The translations under genes were made by a program, and so were the position numbers. This document shows, one piece after another, positions 22,437 through 32,786 of a stretch of DNA of 64,000 nucleotides. This stretch comes from Costus lasius (taxonomy: Eukaryota; Streptophyta; Magnoliopsida; Zingiberales; Costaceae): assembly GCA_027563935.2 (NCBI GenBank), contig CM050454.1:23309501-23373500 (forward strand), in the 5' to 3' direction. The notes beneath the pieces were generated by a model, which was not told the origin of the DNA, did no database searches, and saw only the letters and a program-made list of their open reading frames with translations. How positions within the stretch are numbered: position 1 is the stretch's first letter; every line of letters begins with the position of its first letter.

Positions 22437-24169
22437 TGTTGGGGTATGCCCTTAAGGCTAATGTTTGAGGCCTTGGGATTGTAAAAGTATCATGTAATAA
22501 ACTTTTATGTTTATAAAAGGCATGGTTATTATTCAGGTTGTTACCTTGTCTGCTGTAATAAGTGTACTTCTGAATAATGTCTCAAAGCTGTTCAGCTAGG
22601 CTGACAGGCTATAAGTCCTCAGTCGAGATATCTTGGTGAACATGAGACAGCCTTGATATGATTGAGACTGATATGAGTGCTACTCCTATAGGATGCTTCG
22701 AGCATGGAATAAGATGTAGACTCATGGGTACATTGGATGTACTGGACAGACCCTACTGGGATATTCCATTGCTTGTCACAATGTGAATGATCCTTGTAAG
22801 CAGCAAGTGGCACATGTCCTTTGACTTGAGATCACTTGTGTTTCTAAATGATGATTGTCATTGTTTTGAGGTAGTTCAATATCATTTGAAACATAATGAT
22901 TATAGACTATCTTGGATGGTGAGCTTGAGTCAGGTTAGGGCACTTGTGATAGATAAAGGATTGCCGTCTCCTTGTTCAGGGAGTGTGATGTTCTAATGGG
23001 GCCCCCCCCTCTATAAGAGATGATTGAGAAAGTGTATGGCCATACCCAGATGACAGTGTTCATCTGATCTAATCATGCTCATAGTATTGGAGTTACAGGC
23101 TTGACATGCTTGTCCAATAAGAACATCCAGTGGCAAAGGAAACATGCATGCCTCGTGAGTTTGATTCACACTTGTGCTATGGTTTGGGAGTAGTCTTGGA
23201 AGACTCTTTCCTTTATATCGGGAGACAGTGATGTGTTGCTAGATACCCCTCACTGATCGTGATAACGTGAGTTATCGTTACCGACATTTAAAGGAAACCC
23301 TCAGGGTCGCACAAATTGGAGATATGGCTTACTTGAGTAAGATCGTGTGGACTGAATTGTTTGGGTTCAGTTTAAAGGGATTTAATCTCTGATTGTAAGT
23401 GAGATCTGGTCTGATCATGTTTGATTGATTAGGGCTTGAGATCGGTAAGCTTCGATCGAGAGAGATGATGCTAGATCGGTGAGATCAAGAGCATCAGGAG
23501 ATGAACGGTTAGATCTTGAACCATTAGGTTCATAGATGGTCTAGACCATTTATTGGCTTGGCTTGGGTTAATTGGTCTTGGACCAAACCGACATTGAACC
23601 GGCTCATGGATGAGCGCATGGTTCATGTAAGGTGAGTTAAGGGCTTGGTTCACTTAGCGTGAACGCTTAAGCCTTCAACACATTCCATATTTGGAATTCG
23701 GTTTTCAAATGGGATGTGTGTAACGCCTCCACATAAGTGTGGGAGGTTACTCACTTGTTGAATGCGCTTGTGAAGGCTTCTCCAATTTTCGGTGAAGCAC
23801 GACAAGGACGAAGACAAGGAAAAGGAGTCTCGCCAAGCAAGCTATTCTCTCCCTTCCATACGGCAAAGAACCTTGAAGCCTTGCTAGCACAAGGACGACA
23901 AGGTGTAGGCCATTTTTCTTCTTGTGTGTGGCACACTTTGGAGGAGAACCCTATCGTTCTCTAGCTTCCAAGCCGACTCCTTCCCATGGCCATGGTAACG
24001 AATCTCTCACTTGTTATTCAAGTTGATTATATGAAAGTATAGAATGCGATCTTATGTGGAAACCCTAATTCCGCTGCTATGAGAAAGAAAGATATGACTT
24101 GCGCCCCCCTCATGAAAGGGGTTCTTCTCACAATAGGGTTTGCGCTCCCCTCTTGAAAGGGTTCCATCA
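22437..24169 (+). repeat. R1-d 5' LTR
   Basis: TGTTGGGG...TTCCATCA, TG...CA ends, 1733 bp. It should hold the promoter and RNA start. I see no convincing TATA box, the best weak candidate being TTTATATC near 23211. TATGGCCATA lies at 23035-23044, and a small hairpin GATAAC-GTGA-GTTATC near 23261-23276. Confidence 0.95.
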
Positions 24170-24171
24170 AT

Positions 24172-24183
24172 TGGTATCAGAGC
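24172..24183 (+). promoter_or_regulatory. Primer-binding site of R1-d
   Basis: TGGTATCAGAGC, complementary to the 3' end of plant initiator tRNA-Met, two bases after the LTR end. Confidence 0.93.
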
Positions 24184-25992
24184 GAATCTATACTTTTTCA
24201 TATGATTGCTTGCGGTTCTAATGAGTAGATCATCATGTTTGATCCATGAATATGTTTGTGAATAGATCTAAAGGTGATTGCTTACATGCCGAAACCTACA
24301 TGCTAGTTTAGAACTTAGATGTATGTTTCTTCATGAGTTGCGCAAGATGTATGTTTCTTCATGAGTTGCGCATGTTGTTGTGTTGGCGCATGATAAGTAT
24401 GTTGAATGGTTGAATGATATTTCATCAAATCTTATACCTACTTGCGCGCAAACATTTAGATCTATATGCATCTACTATAAACCCTTAGATGGGTTGATGG
24501 GGCTGAAGTCACCTCTAGGTTAGATCCATTAGTCTGATCAGACCATCTGACAGTCTAGATGGATCGACCAGATGGCACCTGTGCGCAAGCACTAGGTGGC
24601 CATAGGTCGATTGCATCTTAGGCGTGTAGCGAGGTCTGGTTGAGACAACCAGTGAACACTCTTGAGTTAGGCCCGGGGTCACACCCGCTTGCCAAACCTC
24701 TTGAAGGTGGTTCAGCCCTTGGGGCATGCATGGTTGACCATTAGGTCAACTCGGGTCAGTTAGGACTCGGTGCATGCAAGGGCACAGGATCTAACTAGAT
24801 GGATGAGTGGATCCCTATCAATGGACCATTGTAAGGTTGTAGGGCTCATAAGGAAATTAAAATTGATGCCATGGGGTTTTCAAAACTTTTAATTTCAAGA
24901 TGATTGGATCACATGTTGATTGAACCATTTGCTTGTTTATTTAGTCTTATGTGGGTTGCCCAATTGTGTGCTGTGCTGGGGCCTGCGTGCCTGGACTTAA
25001 AAATTGTAAATTAATTTGTGATCTGCGAATCACATTGTACTTAATTTATAATATGTTGTTGACCTGCGAGTCAACCTTGTCTAGATAGATCAAATGTACT
25101 TTGATTAGACAAGAACAAAGGCACACATCCAAGTGGGGCATTCACCTGGTGGTGCACCTGAGGTGCTCTTGGCGCTAGGGCACTGGGTTGGACCAGATGA
25201 GATGCAATGAAGCTCAAGTGAAGACTTAAGTAATATTAAGGTCTTACTAGGGTTCATGGGCTTTTACCACATAAGATCATGCTTTCTACTTATTGCTAAT
25301 AATTAGAATTGCATATCTATGTTTATCTTCTGCTATAGCCATAGGACATGCCTGATAGTAAGAAGATAAAAGACCGTTAAAATCCAACGCTAACATATCA
25401 AGCTCGTAAGCCTTCTGACGCAAAACCTCACCTTTCTGACTATCGTTGGAGCCGTGTTGAACCCACTCAGTGGGCACGTCCATCTATCTTCAGACGGTGC
25501 TGGATTTCACCTGCGTGTTACAGAGTTGGGATTTATCCCCTCTCGTTGCTCAGCATAGCACGTGGTGGTCCAGGGAGTAGGTCAGGTCAGCTTGACCATG
25601 TAGACTACATATGTGGCGCATATGGTAGCACATGGAGGCAGCCATCTCTGGGATCAGAGACTGTGTTGTACCAACTCAGTTGGCACAGTCTGCTGGATTG
25701 CCAAGATGAAGGGGAATCGCACGGGTTGGCGATTGGCTGGGACAGCCTACCAGAAACTAGTGCTTGTCATCTCTGTGCATCTTATCTCGCCTGAGCGGGA
25801 CGCGGAGACCAAGTATGAAATCTGGATCCCATCTCACTAAAAGAGTGTTTACTCTTTCGGACTGTTTACTGGATTTTTCAGTCAGACAAAATAGTGAGAA
25901 AAGAATCTTTCTTAAGTCCTGGATTGATTCTGAAACATTGATACTGACCTTGCTGTTCTTGCTTGTTGTAGATTCCTGCAGCAACGAACACC
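24184..25992 (+). other. R1-d untranslated leader
   Basis: 1.8 kb between PBS and gag, long for a Ty1/copia element. No protein domain is visible. A stop-free frame runs from about 25410 to TGA at 25792-25794, matching the 128-codon frame of R1-c and R1-e, but here the ATG is AAG and no in-frame ATG replaces it. A second overlapping frame (25613-25840, 75 codons) is also open. The segment ends directly before the gag ATG. Confidence 0.8.
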
Positions 25993-28900
25993 ATGAGCTT
26001 CAATGTGCGATCCCTACTGGAAAGGGAGAAGTTTGCTGGGCCGAACTTCTCTGACTGGTTCGGACACCTTAAGATTGTTCTTAAGGCAGAGAGGAAACTG
26101 TATGTCCTCGAGACGGCGATACCGCCGCAGCCCGCTCCGAACGCCGCAAGGGCGGTTCGGGATGCCTACGAAAAGCACGTCAATGATAGCATTGATGTCG
26201 CTTGCCTGATGCTAGCGTCTATGACGCCACCGCTGCAGCGTCAGCATGAGGATATGTCGGCTATAGAGATTATAGCGAACCTCAAGATGCTGTATGCTGC
26301 ACAGGCGAGGACAGAACGCTATAATCTGACGAAGCTCTTCTTTCAGAGCAAACTGGCTGAAGGGAGCCCAGTGGGAGCTCACGTGCTCAAGATGATTGGG
26401 CACAAGGAGGCTCTGGAGAAACTGGGGCATACCATCAACCAGGAGCTTGCTGTGGACATTATTCTGCAGTCTCTTCCACCCTCTTTCGATGCGTTCATTA
26501 TTAACTTTAATATGAACAAGATCGATTGTACGCCGGCAGAGCTGCTGAATATGCTCTTGACCACTGAGGAAACTCTGAAGGGTAAGCCTTCAACCTCTGT
26601 CTTGATGGTTCCTTCTAGGAACAAGAAGAAGGGGAAGAAGGGCAAGGCCCCTGTCAAGAATTACAGCAAGGCCCTGAAACAGAAGGTGAAGCGGTCGAAG
26701 GATAACAGGTGTTTCCACTGTGGCCAGCTGGGTCACTGGAAAAAGGACTGTAAAGCGCTCCAAGGAGATAAGAGGGGAAGCATCGCTTCTGGCTCAGGTA
26801 TATATGTGACTGAGGTCATGTTATCTTCTTCTACCATTTCATGGGTGTTGGACACTGCATGTGGAGTTCACATTTGTTCAAATGTACAGGAACTCAAGAG
26901 AAGAAGGCAGGTGGGACAGCATGAGGTAGACCTACGAGTTGGAAACGGGGCACGGGTTGCTGCTGTTGCTGTAGGAGACTATTTCATTTCTTTACCATCT
27001 GGCGTTGTATTAGAATTAAACAATTGTTATTTTGTACCGAGTATTACCAAGAATATTATCTCTATTCCTGCTCTTGTCAGGAAAGGATTTGCCTTTGAAT
27101 GCAATATTTCAAAGTGTGTTTTATCTCATGATAATATTGTGTATGCAACTGGTTCAATTAACAATGGGTTATACATGTTGGACATGGAAAATTCTATACA
27201 AAACATTGATAATAAGAAAGCCAAGTATGCTGATGACAGCACCTTGCTATGGCATAGTCGTTTAGGCCATATAAACGAGAAGCGCATTAAGCGGTTGCAT
27301 GATCATGGACTGCTGGGATCATTCTCCTATGAGGAGATTGATACATGCAAAGCTTGTTTGATGGGTAAAATGACGAAGTCACCTTTTTCTAACAAAGGTC
27401 AAAGGACTTCAGGTTTACTTGACCTTATACACAGTGATGTGTGTGGGCCATTTAGTAAACATGCCAGAGGTGGCTATCAGTACTTCATTACCTTTACTGA
27501 TGATTTCAGTAGGTATGGGTATGTCTATTTAATGAGACATAAAAGTGAATCTTTTGACAAGTTCAAAGAGTTCAAAAATGAAGTACAAAATCAGTTAGGC
27601 CGAAATATCAAGGCACTTCGTTCTGATCGAGGTGGAGAATACCTGAGTCATACGTTTACTGGCTATCTGAAGGAGTGTGGGATTATCTCACAGCTCACTC
27701 CGCCAGGAACACCGCAATGGAATGGTGTGTCCGAGAGGAGAAATAGAACGTTACTAGACATGGTTCGTTCTATGATGAGTCAGGCTACTCTTCCATACTC
27801 CTTTTGGGGTTTTGCACTGGAAACAGCTGCAAAGGTACTAAACCGAGTGCCATCCAAGGCAGTTTCAAAGACGCCATATGAACTATGGTATGGGAAACAG
27901 CCAAGCTTGACATTTATCAGGATCTGGGGTTGCGAGGCTTATGTCAAAAAGCTCGCCTCTGGGAAACTAGAGAGCAGATCTGAGAAATGTATCTTTGTCG
28001 GTTACCCTAAGGAAACTAAGGGTTATTATTTCTTCGATCCCAAGGAGAACAAGGTTTTTGTTGCTCGGACGGCCATATTTCTTGAGAAGGAGTTTCTTCT
28101 GCAAGAGGCCAGTGGGAGAGAAATAAAGCTGGATGAGATTCCAGAGGAAGGACAAAGTAGTCAAGCACAGTTGGATGAGCCTGAGCCGGTAAATCAGGTT
28201 ATTGAGCAACCTGAGGCTCAAATATCACGGGAACCGCGAAGATCGGGTAGGATCCGTCGACAGCCTGAGCGCTATGACGGAGTCTACATCATTGATAATG
28301 ATGAACCCCTCACTTATGCGGATGCGGTCAGTGGACCGGAGTCAGCTAGATGGCTTGAAGCTATGCGAGCCGAGATGGACTCCATGTCAGATAACCAAGT
28401 CTGGGATTTGGTTGATCCGCCTCCGGGAGTAATCCCTATAGGCTGTAAATGGATCTTCAAGAAGAAGATTGACATGGATGGTAACGTGGTTACCTATAAA
28501 GGCAGGCTAGTTGCGAAAGGTTTCAAACAAATCTACGGGTTAGATTATGATGAAACTTTCTCACCTATAGCCATGTTTAAGTCTATTCGGATTCTTTTCG
28601 CGATAGCAGCATATTACGATTATGAGATCTGGCAGATGGATGTGAAAACAGCTTTCCTTAATGGAAATCTGGATGAGGATGTGTATATGACACAACCGGA
28701 AGGTTTCACTAATCCAGCAGATCGTCATAAAATATGCAAGTTAAAGAAGTCCATTTATGGACTTAAACAAGCATCAAGAAGCTGGAATATTCGTTTTGAT
28801 GAATCAATCTCTGAGTTTGGTTTCATCAAGAACGAAGATGACCCGTGTGTATATAAAAGGTTTAGTGGGAGCGTAATTACATTCCTAATCCTCTACGTCG

Positions 28901-29877
28901 ATGATATCTTAATCATTGGAAATGATATTCCTGAACTGCATGCTGTTAAGGCATGGTTAGGAAAATGTTTCCAGATGAAAGATTTAGGAGAAGCAGCCTA
29001 TGTATTAGGTGTGAAGATCTACCGGGATAGATCTAAAAGGCTTCTCGGGCTGTGCCAGAGCACTTACATCGATAAGGTCCTGGAGAGATTCCATTTAGAG
29101 AATTCTAAACGTGGATATCTTCCAGTCAGACATGGTCTGAATCTTTCAAAGAGTCAGTGTCCACAAACACAAACTGAGAAAGATGAAATGGACAATACGC
29201 CTTATGCTTCGGCTATTGGATCCATTATGTATGCGATGTTATGTACTCGCCCAGACGTCGCTTACGGGTTAAGCGTGACCAGTCGATTCCAAAGTAATCC
29301 AGGTTTGGCGCACTGGATTGCAGTCAAGAACATTTTAAAATATCTGCGGAGGACCAAAGATATGTTCTTGATATATGGTGGTCAGGAAGAACTCAGTATA
29401 GAGGGATATACTGACGCTTCGTTCCAGTCGGACCAGGATGATTTCCGATCGCAGTCAGGCTATATTTTTAGCTTGAATGGTGGAGCAGTGGTGTGGAAGA
29501 GTTTCAAACAGTCAACTGTTGCTGATTCCACAACAGAAGCCGAGTATGTTGCAGCCTCGGAAGCATCCAAGGAGGCAGTGTGGATTCGTAAGTTCGTGAG
29601 AGAACTTGGTGTCGTTCCTTCGAGTGCTGATCCTTTGGTTATCTTCTGTGATAACACTGGAGCCATCGCACAAGCAAAGGAACCGCGGTCGCACCAGAAG
29701 TCCAAGCACATACAGAGACGGTTTCACTTGATCCGGGAGATCATTGATCGTGGCGAGATCAAAATATGCAAGGTTCATACAGATGACAATCTGGCAGACC
29801 CGCTTACCAAGCCTCTGGCGCAGCAGAAGCATGAGAAGCACTGTAATAATATGGGTTTGAGATTTCTCAACCATTAG
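25993..29877 (+). CDS. R1-d gag-pol polyprotein (1294 aa), intact
   Basis: Encodes the particle and replication enzymes of the element. Domains: gag about 1-235; lysine-rich linker 211-235; CCHC zinc knuckle C240, C243, H248, C253 (RNA binding); aspartic protease with D287 in a D-T-A motif; GAG-pre-integrase HHCC finger H421, H426, C452, C455; integrase core D482, D545, E581 with the last two 35 residues apart; RT from about 815, with D883 in MDVKTAF and YVDD at 968-971; RNase H with D1141, E1184 and D1220. Integrase precedes RT, which defines Ty1/copia. The first ATG, in an ACCATGAG context, is conserved in all R1 copies. No internal stop or frameshift. I suspect the Tork/TAR group of plant copia elements, but an RT tree is required for that. 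The protein is presumably cut by its own protease. Confidence 0.97.
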   Translation: MSFNVRSLLEREKFAGPNFSDWFGHLKIVLKAERKLYVLETAIPPQPAPNAARAVRDAYEKHVNDSIDVACLMLASMTPPLQRQHEDMSAIEIIANLKMLYAAQARTERYNLTKLFFQSKLAEGSPVGAHVLKMIGHKEALEKLGHTINQELAVDIILQSLPPSFDAFIINFNMNKIDCTPAELLNMLLTTEETLKGKPSTSVLMVPSRNKKKGKKGKAPVKNYSKALKQKVKRSKDNRCFHCGQLGHWKKDCKALQGDKRGSIASGSGIYVTEVMLSSSTISWVLDTACGVHICSNVQELKRRRQVGQHEVDLRVGNGARVAAVAVGDYFISLPSGVVLELNNCYFVPSITKNIISIPALVRKGFAFECNISKCVLSHDNIVYATGSINNGLYMLDMENSIQNIDNKKAKYADDSTLLWHSRLGHINEKRIKRLHDHGLLGSFSYEEIDTCKACLMGKMTKSPFSNKGQRTSGLLDLIHSDVCGPFSKHARGGYQYFITFTDDFSRYGYVYLMRHKSESFDKFKEFKNEVQNQLGRNIKALRSDRGGEYLSHTFTGYLKECGIISQLTPPGTPQWNGVSERRNRTLLDMVRSMMSQATLPYSFWGFALETAAKVLNRVPSKAVSKTPYELWYGKQPSLTFIRIWGCEAYVKKLASGKLESRSEKCIFVGYPKETKGYYFFDPKENKVFVARTAIFLEKEFLLQEASGREIKLDEIPEEGQSSQAQLDEPEPVNQVIEQPEAQISREPRRSGRIRRQPERYDGVYIIDNDEPLTYADAVSGPESARWLEAMRAEMDSMSDNQVWDLVDPPPGVIPIGCKWIFKKKIDMDGNVVTYKGRLVAKGFKQIYGLDYDETFSPIAMFKSIRILFAIAAYYDYEIWQMDVKTAFLNGNLDEDVYMTQPEGFTNPADRHKICKLKKSIYGLKQASRSWNIRFDESISEFGFIKNEDDPCVYKRFSGSVITFLILYVDDILIIGNDIPELHAVKAWLGKCFQMKDLGEAAYVLGVKIYRDRSKRLLGLCQSTYIDKVLERFHLENSKRGYLPVRHGLNLSKSQCPQTQTEKDEMDNTPYASAIGSIMYAMLCTRPDVAYGLSVTSRFQSNPGLAHWIAVKNILKYLRRTKDMFLIYGGQEELSIEGYTDASFQSDQDDFRSQSGYIFSLNGGAVVWKSFKQSTVADSTTEAEYVAASEASKEAVWIRKFVRELGVVPSSADPLVIFCDNTGAIAQAKEPRSHQKSKHIQRRFHLIREIIDRGEIKICKVHTDDNLADPLTKPLAQQKHEKHCNNMGLRFLNH

Positions 29878-29880
29878 ATT

Positions 29881-29897
29881 AAGTGCAAGCGGGAGAT
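29881..29897 (+). promoter_or_regulatory. Polypurine tract of R1-d
   Basis: AAGTGCAAGCGGGAGAT abuts the 3' LTR. The GCGGG differs from GTGGG in the other copies by one base. Confidence 0.88.
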
Positions 29898-31629
29898 TGT
29901 TGGGGTATGCCCTTAAGGCTAATGTTTGAGGCCTTGGGATTGTAAAAGTATCATGTAATAAACTTTTATGTTTATAAAAGGCATGGTTATTATTCAGGTT
30001 GTTACCTTGTCTGCTGTAATAAGTGTACTTCTGAATAATGTCTCAAAGCTGTTCAGCTAGGCTGACAGGCTATAAGTCCTCAGTCGAGATATCTTGGTGA
30101 ACATGAGACAGCCTTGATATGATTGAGACTGATATGAGTGCTACTCCTATAGGATGCTTCGAGCATGGAATAAGATGTAGACTCATGGGTACATTGGATG
30201 TACTGGACAGACCCTACTGGGATATTCCATTGCTTGTCACAATGTGAATGATCCTTGTAAGCAGCAAGTGGCACATGTCCTTTGACTTGAGATCACTTGT
30301 GTTTCTAAATGATGATTGTCATTGTTTTGAGGTAGTTCAATATCATTTGAAACATAATGATTATAGACTATCTTGGATGGTGAGCTTGAGTCAGGTTAGG
30401 GCACTTGTGATAGATAAAGGATTGCCGTCTCCTTGTTCAGGGAGTGTGATGTTCTAATGGGGCCCCCCCTCTATAAGAGATGATTGAGAAAGTGTATGGC
30501 CATACCCAGATGACAGTGTTCATCTGATCTAATCATGCTCATAGTATTGGAGTTACAGGCTTGACATGCTTGTCCAATAAGAACATCCAGTGGCAAAGGA
30601 AACATGCATGCCTCGTGAGTTTGATTCACACTTGTGCTATGGTTTGGGAGTAGTCTTGGAAGACTCTTTCCTTTATATCGGGAGACAGTGATGTGTTGCT
30701 AGATACCCCTCACTGATCGTGATAACGTGAGTTATCGTTACCGACATTTAAAGGAAACCCTCAGGGTCGCACAAATTGGAGATATGGCTTACTTGAGTAA
30801 GATCGTGTGGACTGAATTGTTTGGGTTCAGTTTAAAGGGATTTAATCTCTGATTGTAAGTGAGATCTGGTCTGATCATGTTTGATTGATTAGGGCTTGAG
30901 ATCGGTAAGCTTCGATCGAGAGAGATGATGCTAGATCGGTGAGATCAAGAGCATCAGGAGATGAACGGTTAGATCTTGAACCATTAGGTTCATAGATGGT
31001 CTAGACCATTTATTGGCTTGGCTTGGGTTAATTGGTCTTGGACCAAACCGACATTGAACCGGCTCATGGATGAGCGCATGGTTCATGTAAGGTGAGTTAA
31101 GGGCTTGGTTCACTTAGCGTGAACGCTTAAGCCTTCAACACATTCCATATTTGGAATTCGGTTTTCAAATGGGATGTGTGTAACGCCTCCACATAAGTGT
31201 GGGAGGTTACTCACTTGTTGAATGCGCTTGTGAAGGCTTCTCCAATTTTCGGTGAAGCACGACAAGGACGAAGACAAGGAAAAGGAGTCTCGCCAAGCAA
31301 GCTATTCTCTCCCTTCCATACGGCAAAGAACCTTGAAGCCTTGCTAGCACAAGGACGACAAGGTGTAGGCCATTTTTCTTCTTGTGTGTGGCACACTTTG
31401 GAGGAGAACCCTATCGTTCTCTAGCTTCCAAGCCGACTCCTTCCCATGGCCATGGTAACGAATCTCTCACTTGTTATTCAAGTTGATTATATGAAAGTAT
31501 AGAATGCGATCTTATGTGGAAACCCTAATTCCGCTGCTATGAGAAAGAAAGATATGACTTGCGCCCCCCTCATGAAAGGGGTTCTTCTCACAATAGGGTT
31601 TGCGCTCCCCTCTTGAAAGGGTTCCATCA
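29898..31629 (+). repeat. R1-d 3' LTR
   Basis: 1732 bp, TGTTGGGG...TTCCATCA. Apart from one C fewer in the C-run it matches 22437-24169 throughout by eye. It is followed by the target copy CTTTT at 31630-31634 and the rest of the R2-b LTR. Confidence 0.96.
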
Positions 31630-32765
31630 CTTTTAGCCTCTCATCTCTTCATGAGAACTTGTTATTGGGCCTCATTGGATAATGAGCTAGCCCAAACTTC
31701 ATTACATGGGTTGATTAAGCACTTGGATCCAATCCAATGCATCCCTAATCCAAATGTGACCAACCATGGTCAAATACGGGTCAACCTGCCAAAAATAAAG
31801 TTTGGCTCCAATAACATTCTTCCATCTCATCAGGCCCATTGGCGCTGATGAAATCTCCCAATTAGATTCGAGTTATCCAATAACTCGATCATAAGGCTTC
31901 CCAATCAATACGAGAACTTAAGTATCAAGGTGTGCGACCCTATAGGTTCCTCTGACGCTGGCAGTGCTGACCAGAGGTCATCACAAGCAGTGAGTGGCAC
32001 CTAGTAGTGCATCGCTGCTACCCAGGTCATTGGAATGGATATCGACATCGACATCCCCATCATCGCAACTAGGTATAGATGCATTACAGTCTCTTTGCCG
32101 AACTGATATCCGATTGGACAAGTGTGTCACCACTTGTTTTCATCCAATCACATGGCTATGACTAAAACAGGTTCTCACCTGGGTATGGCCATACACTCTC
32201 AGTCATAGAACCATAAAGGAGCTCCATGGATATCATACTTCCCTAGGGAAGGGGCAAATCCTATGTCTGTCCATTGATCTTCTCATATGGGTCGTGACAT
32301 GCTAAATAACAACCGTTATGACCTCCCAGCTACGGCAAGGTGTTAGGTTATATCAAAGCAAGTCCCTAACCATATAGAATGATCAATGACCTCAAGTCAA
32401 GGGATCAATGCATCTCCTGTCACTTATGAGGATAACTCATGACACCAAGTCATAGCCTCATAGCGGGTCTATCCAGTATATCCTCCAATGATATACCCAT
32501 GTCTCTGCGTTAGCACCACGTGCCTAACCAGCCCACATACCAGTCTCTCAAGTACCAGAGCTGTCCCATATCCACTCAAGTACATCGACTAGGGACAATT
32601 ATTTGAGCACAGATCCAATCTGTCTCTAGGGACATTATCATGTAAGTACACAATCGCAGGTGTAGACAAACAATGATAACGACAATGCCAGAATGATATA
32701 TAAATATCAATGTCAAGTAGTACATAAGTTGACCAAAACTAGGTCCTAGGGCATATACACCAACA

Positions 32766-32781
32766 ATCTCCCACTTGCACT
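32766..32781 (-). promoter_or_regulatory. Polypurine tract of R2-b
   Basis: On the minus strand AGTGCAAGTGGGAGAT directly precedes the R2-b 3' LTR. It is almost identical to the R1 tract, supporting a sister relationship of the two families. Confidence 0.87.
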
Positions 32782-32786
32782 AAGAC

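Larger units (their letters stand above)
22437..31629 (+). mobile_element. R1-d: complete, apparently intact and very young Ty1/copia element
   Basis: 9193 bp with TSD CTTTT at 22432-22436 and 31630-31634. Parts: 5' LTR 22437-24169 (1733 bp), PBS 24172-24183, leader 24184-25992, one 1294-codon gag-pol at 25993-29877, PPT 29881-29897, 3' LTR 29898-31629 (1732 bp). By eye the two LTRs are identical except for one C in a homopolymer (8 versus 7 C near 22992 and 30464). All catalytic motifs are present. This is the best candidate in the window for an active autonomous element. It may supply proteins to the defective R1 copies (inference). Confidence 0.97.
21596..32765 (-). repeat. R2-b 3' LTR, interrupted by R1-d
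   Basis: On plus it starts TGTTGGGAAACCCCGGGG and ends GCATATACACCAACA, so on the element strand it is TGTTGGTG...CCCAACA. LTR sequence is 21596-22436 and 31635-32765, about 1970 bp, longer than the 1763-bp R2-d LTR. A TATAAATG box on the minus strand at 22118-22125 may be its core promoter. TATGGCCATA lies at 32184-32193. Confidence 0.9.

Noticed and set aside
25546..25794. Leader frame of R1-d as a gene
   Set aside because: It has no ATG in R1-d or R1-f, and an overlapping frame is equally open, so the absence of stops is not evidence of coding.
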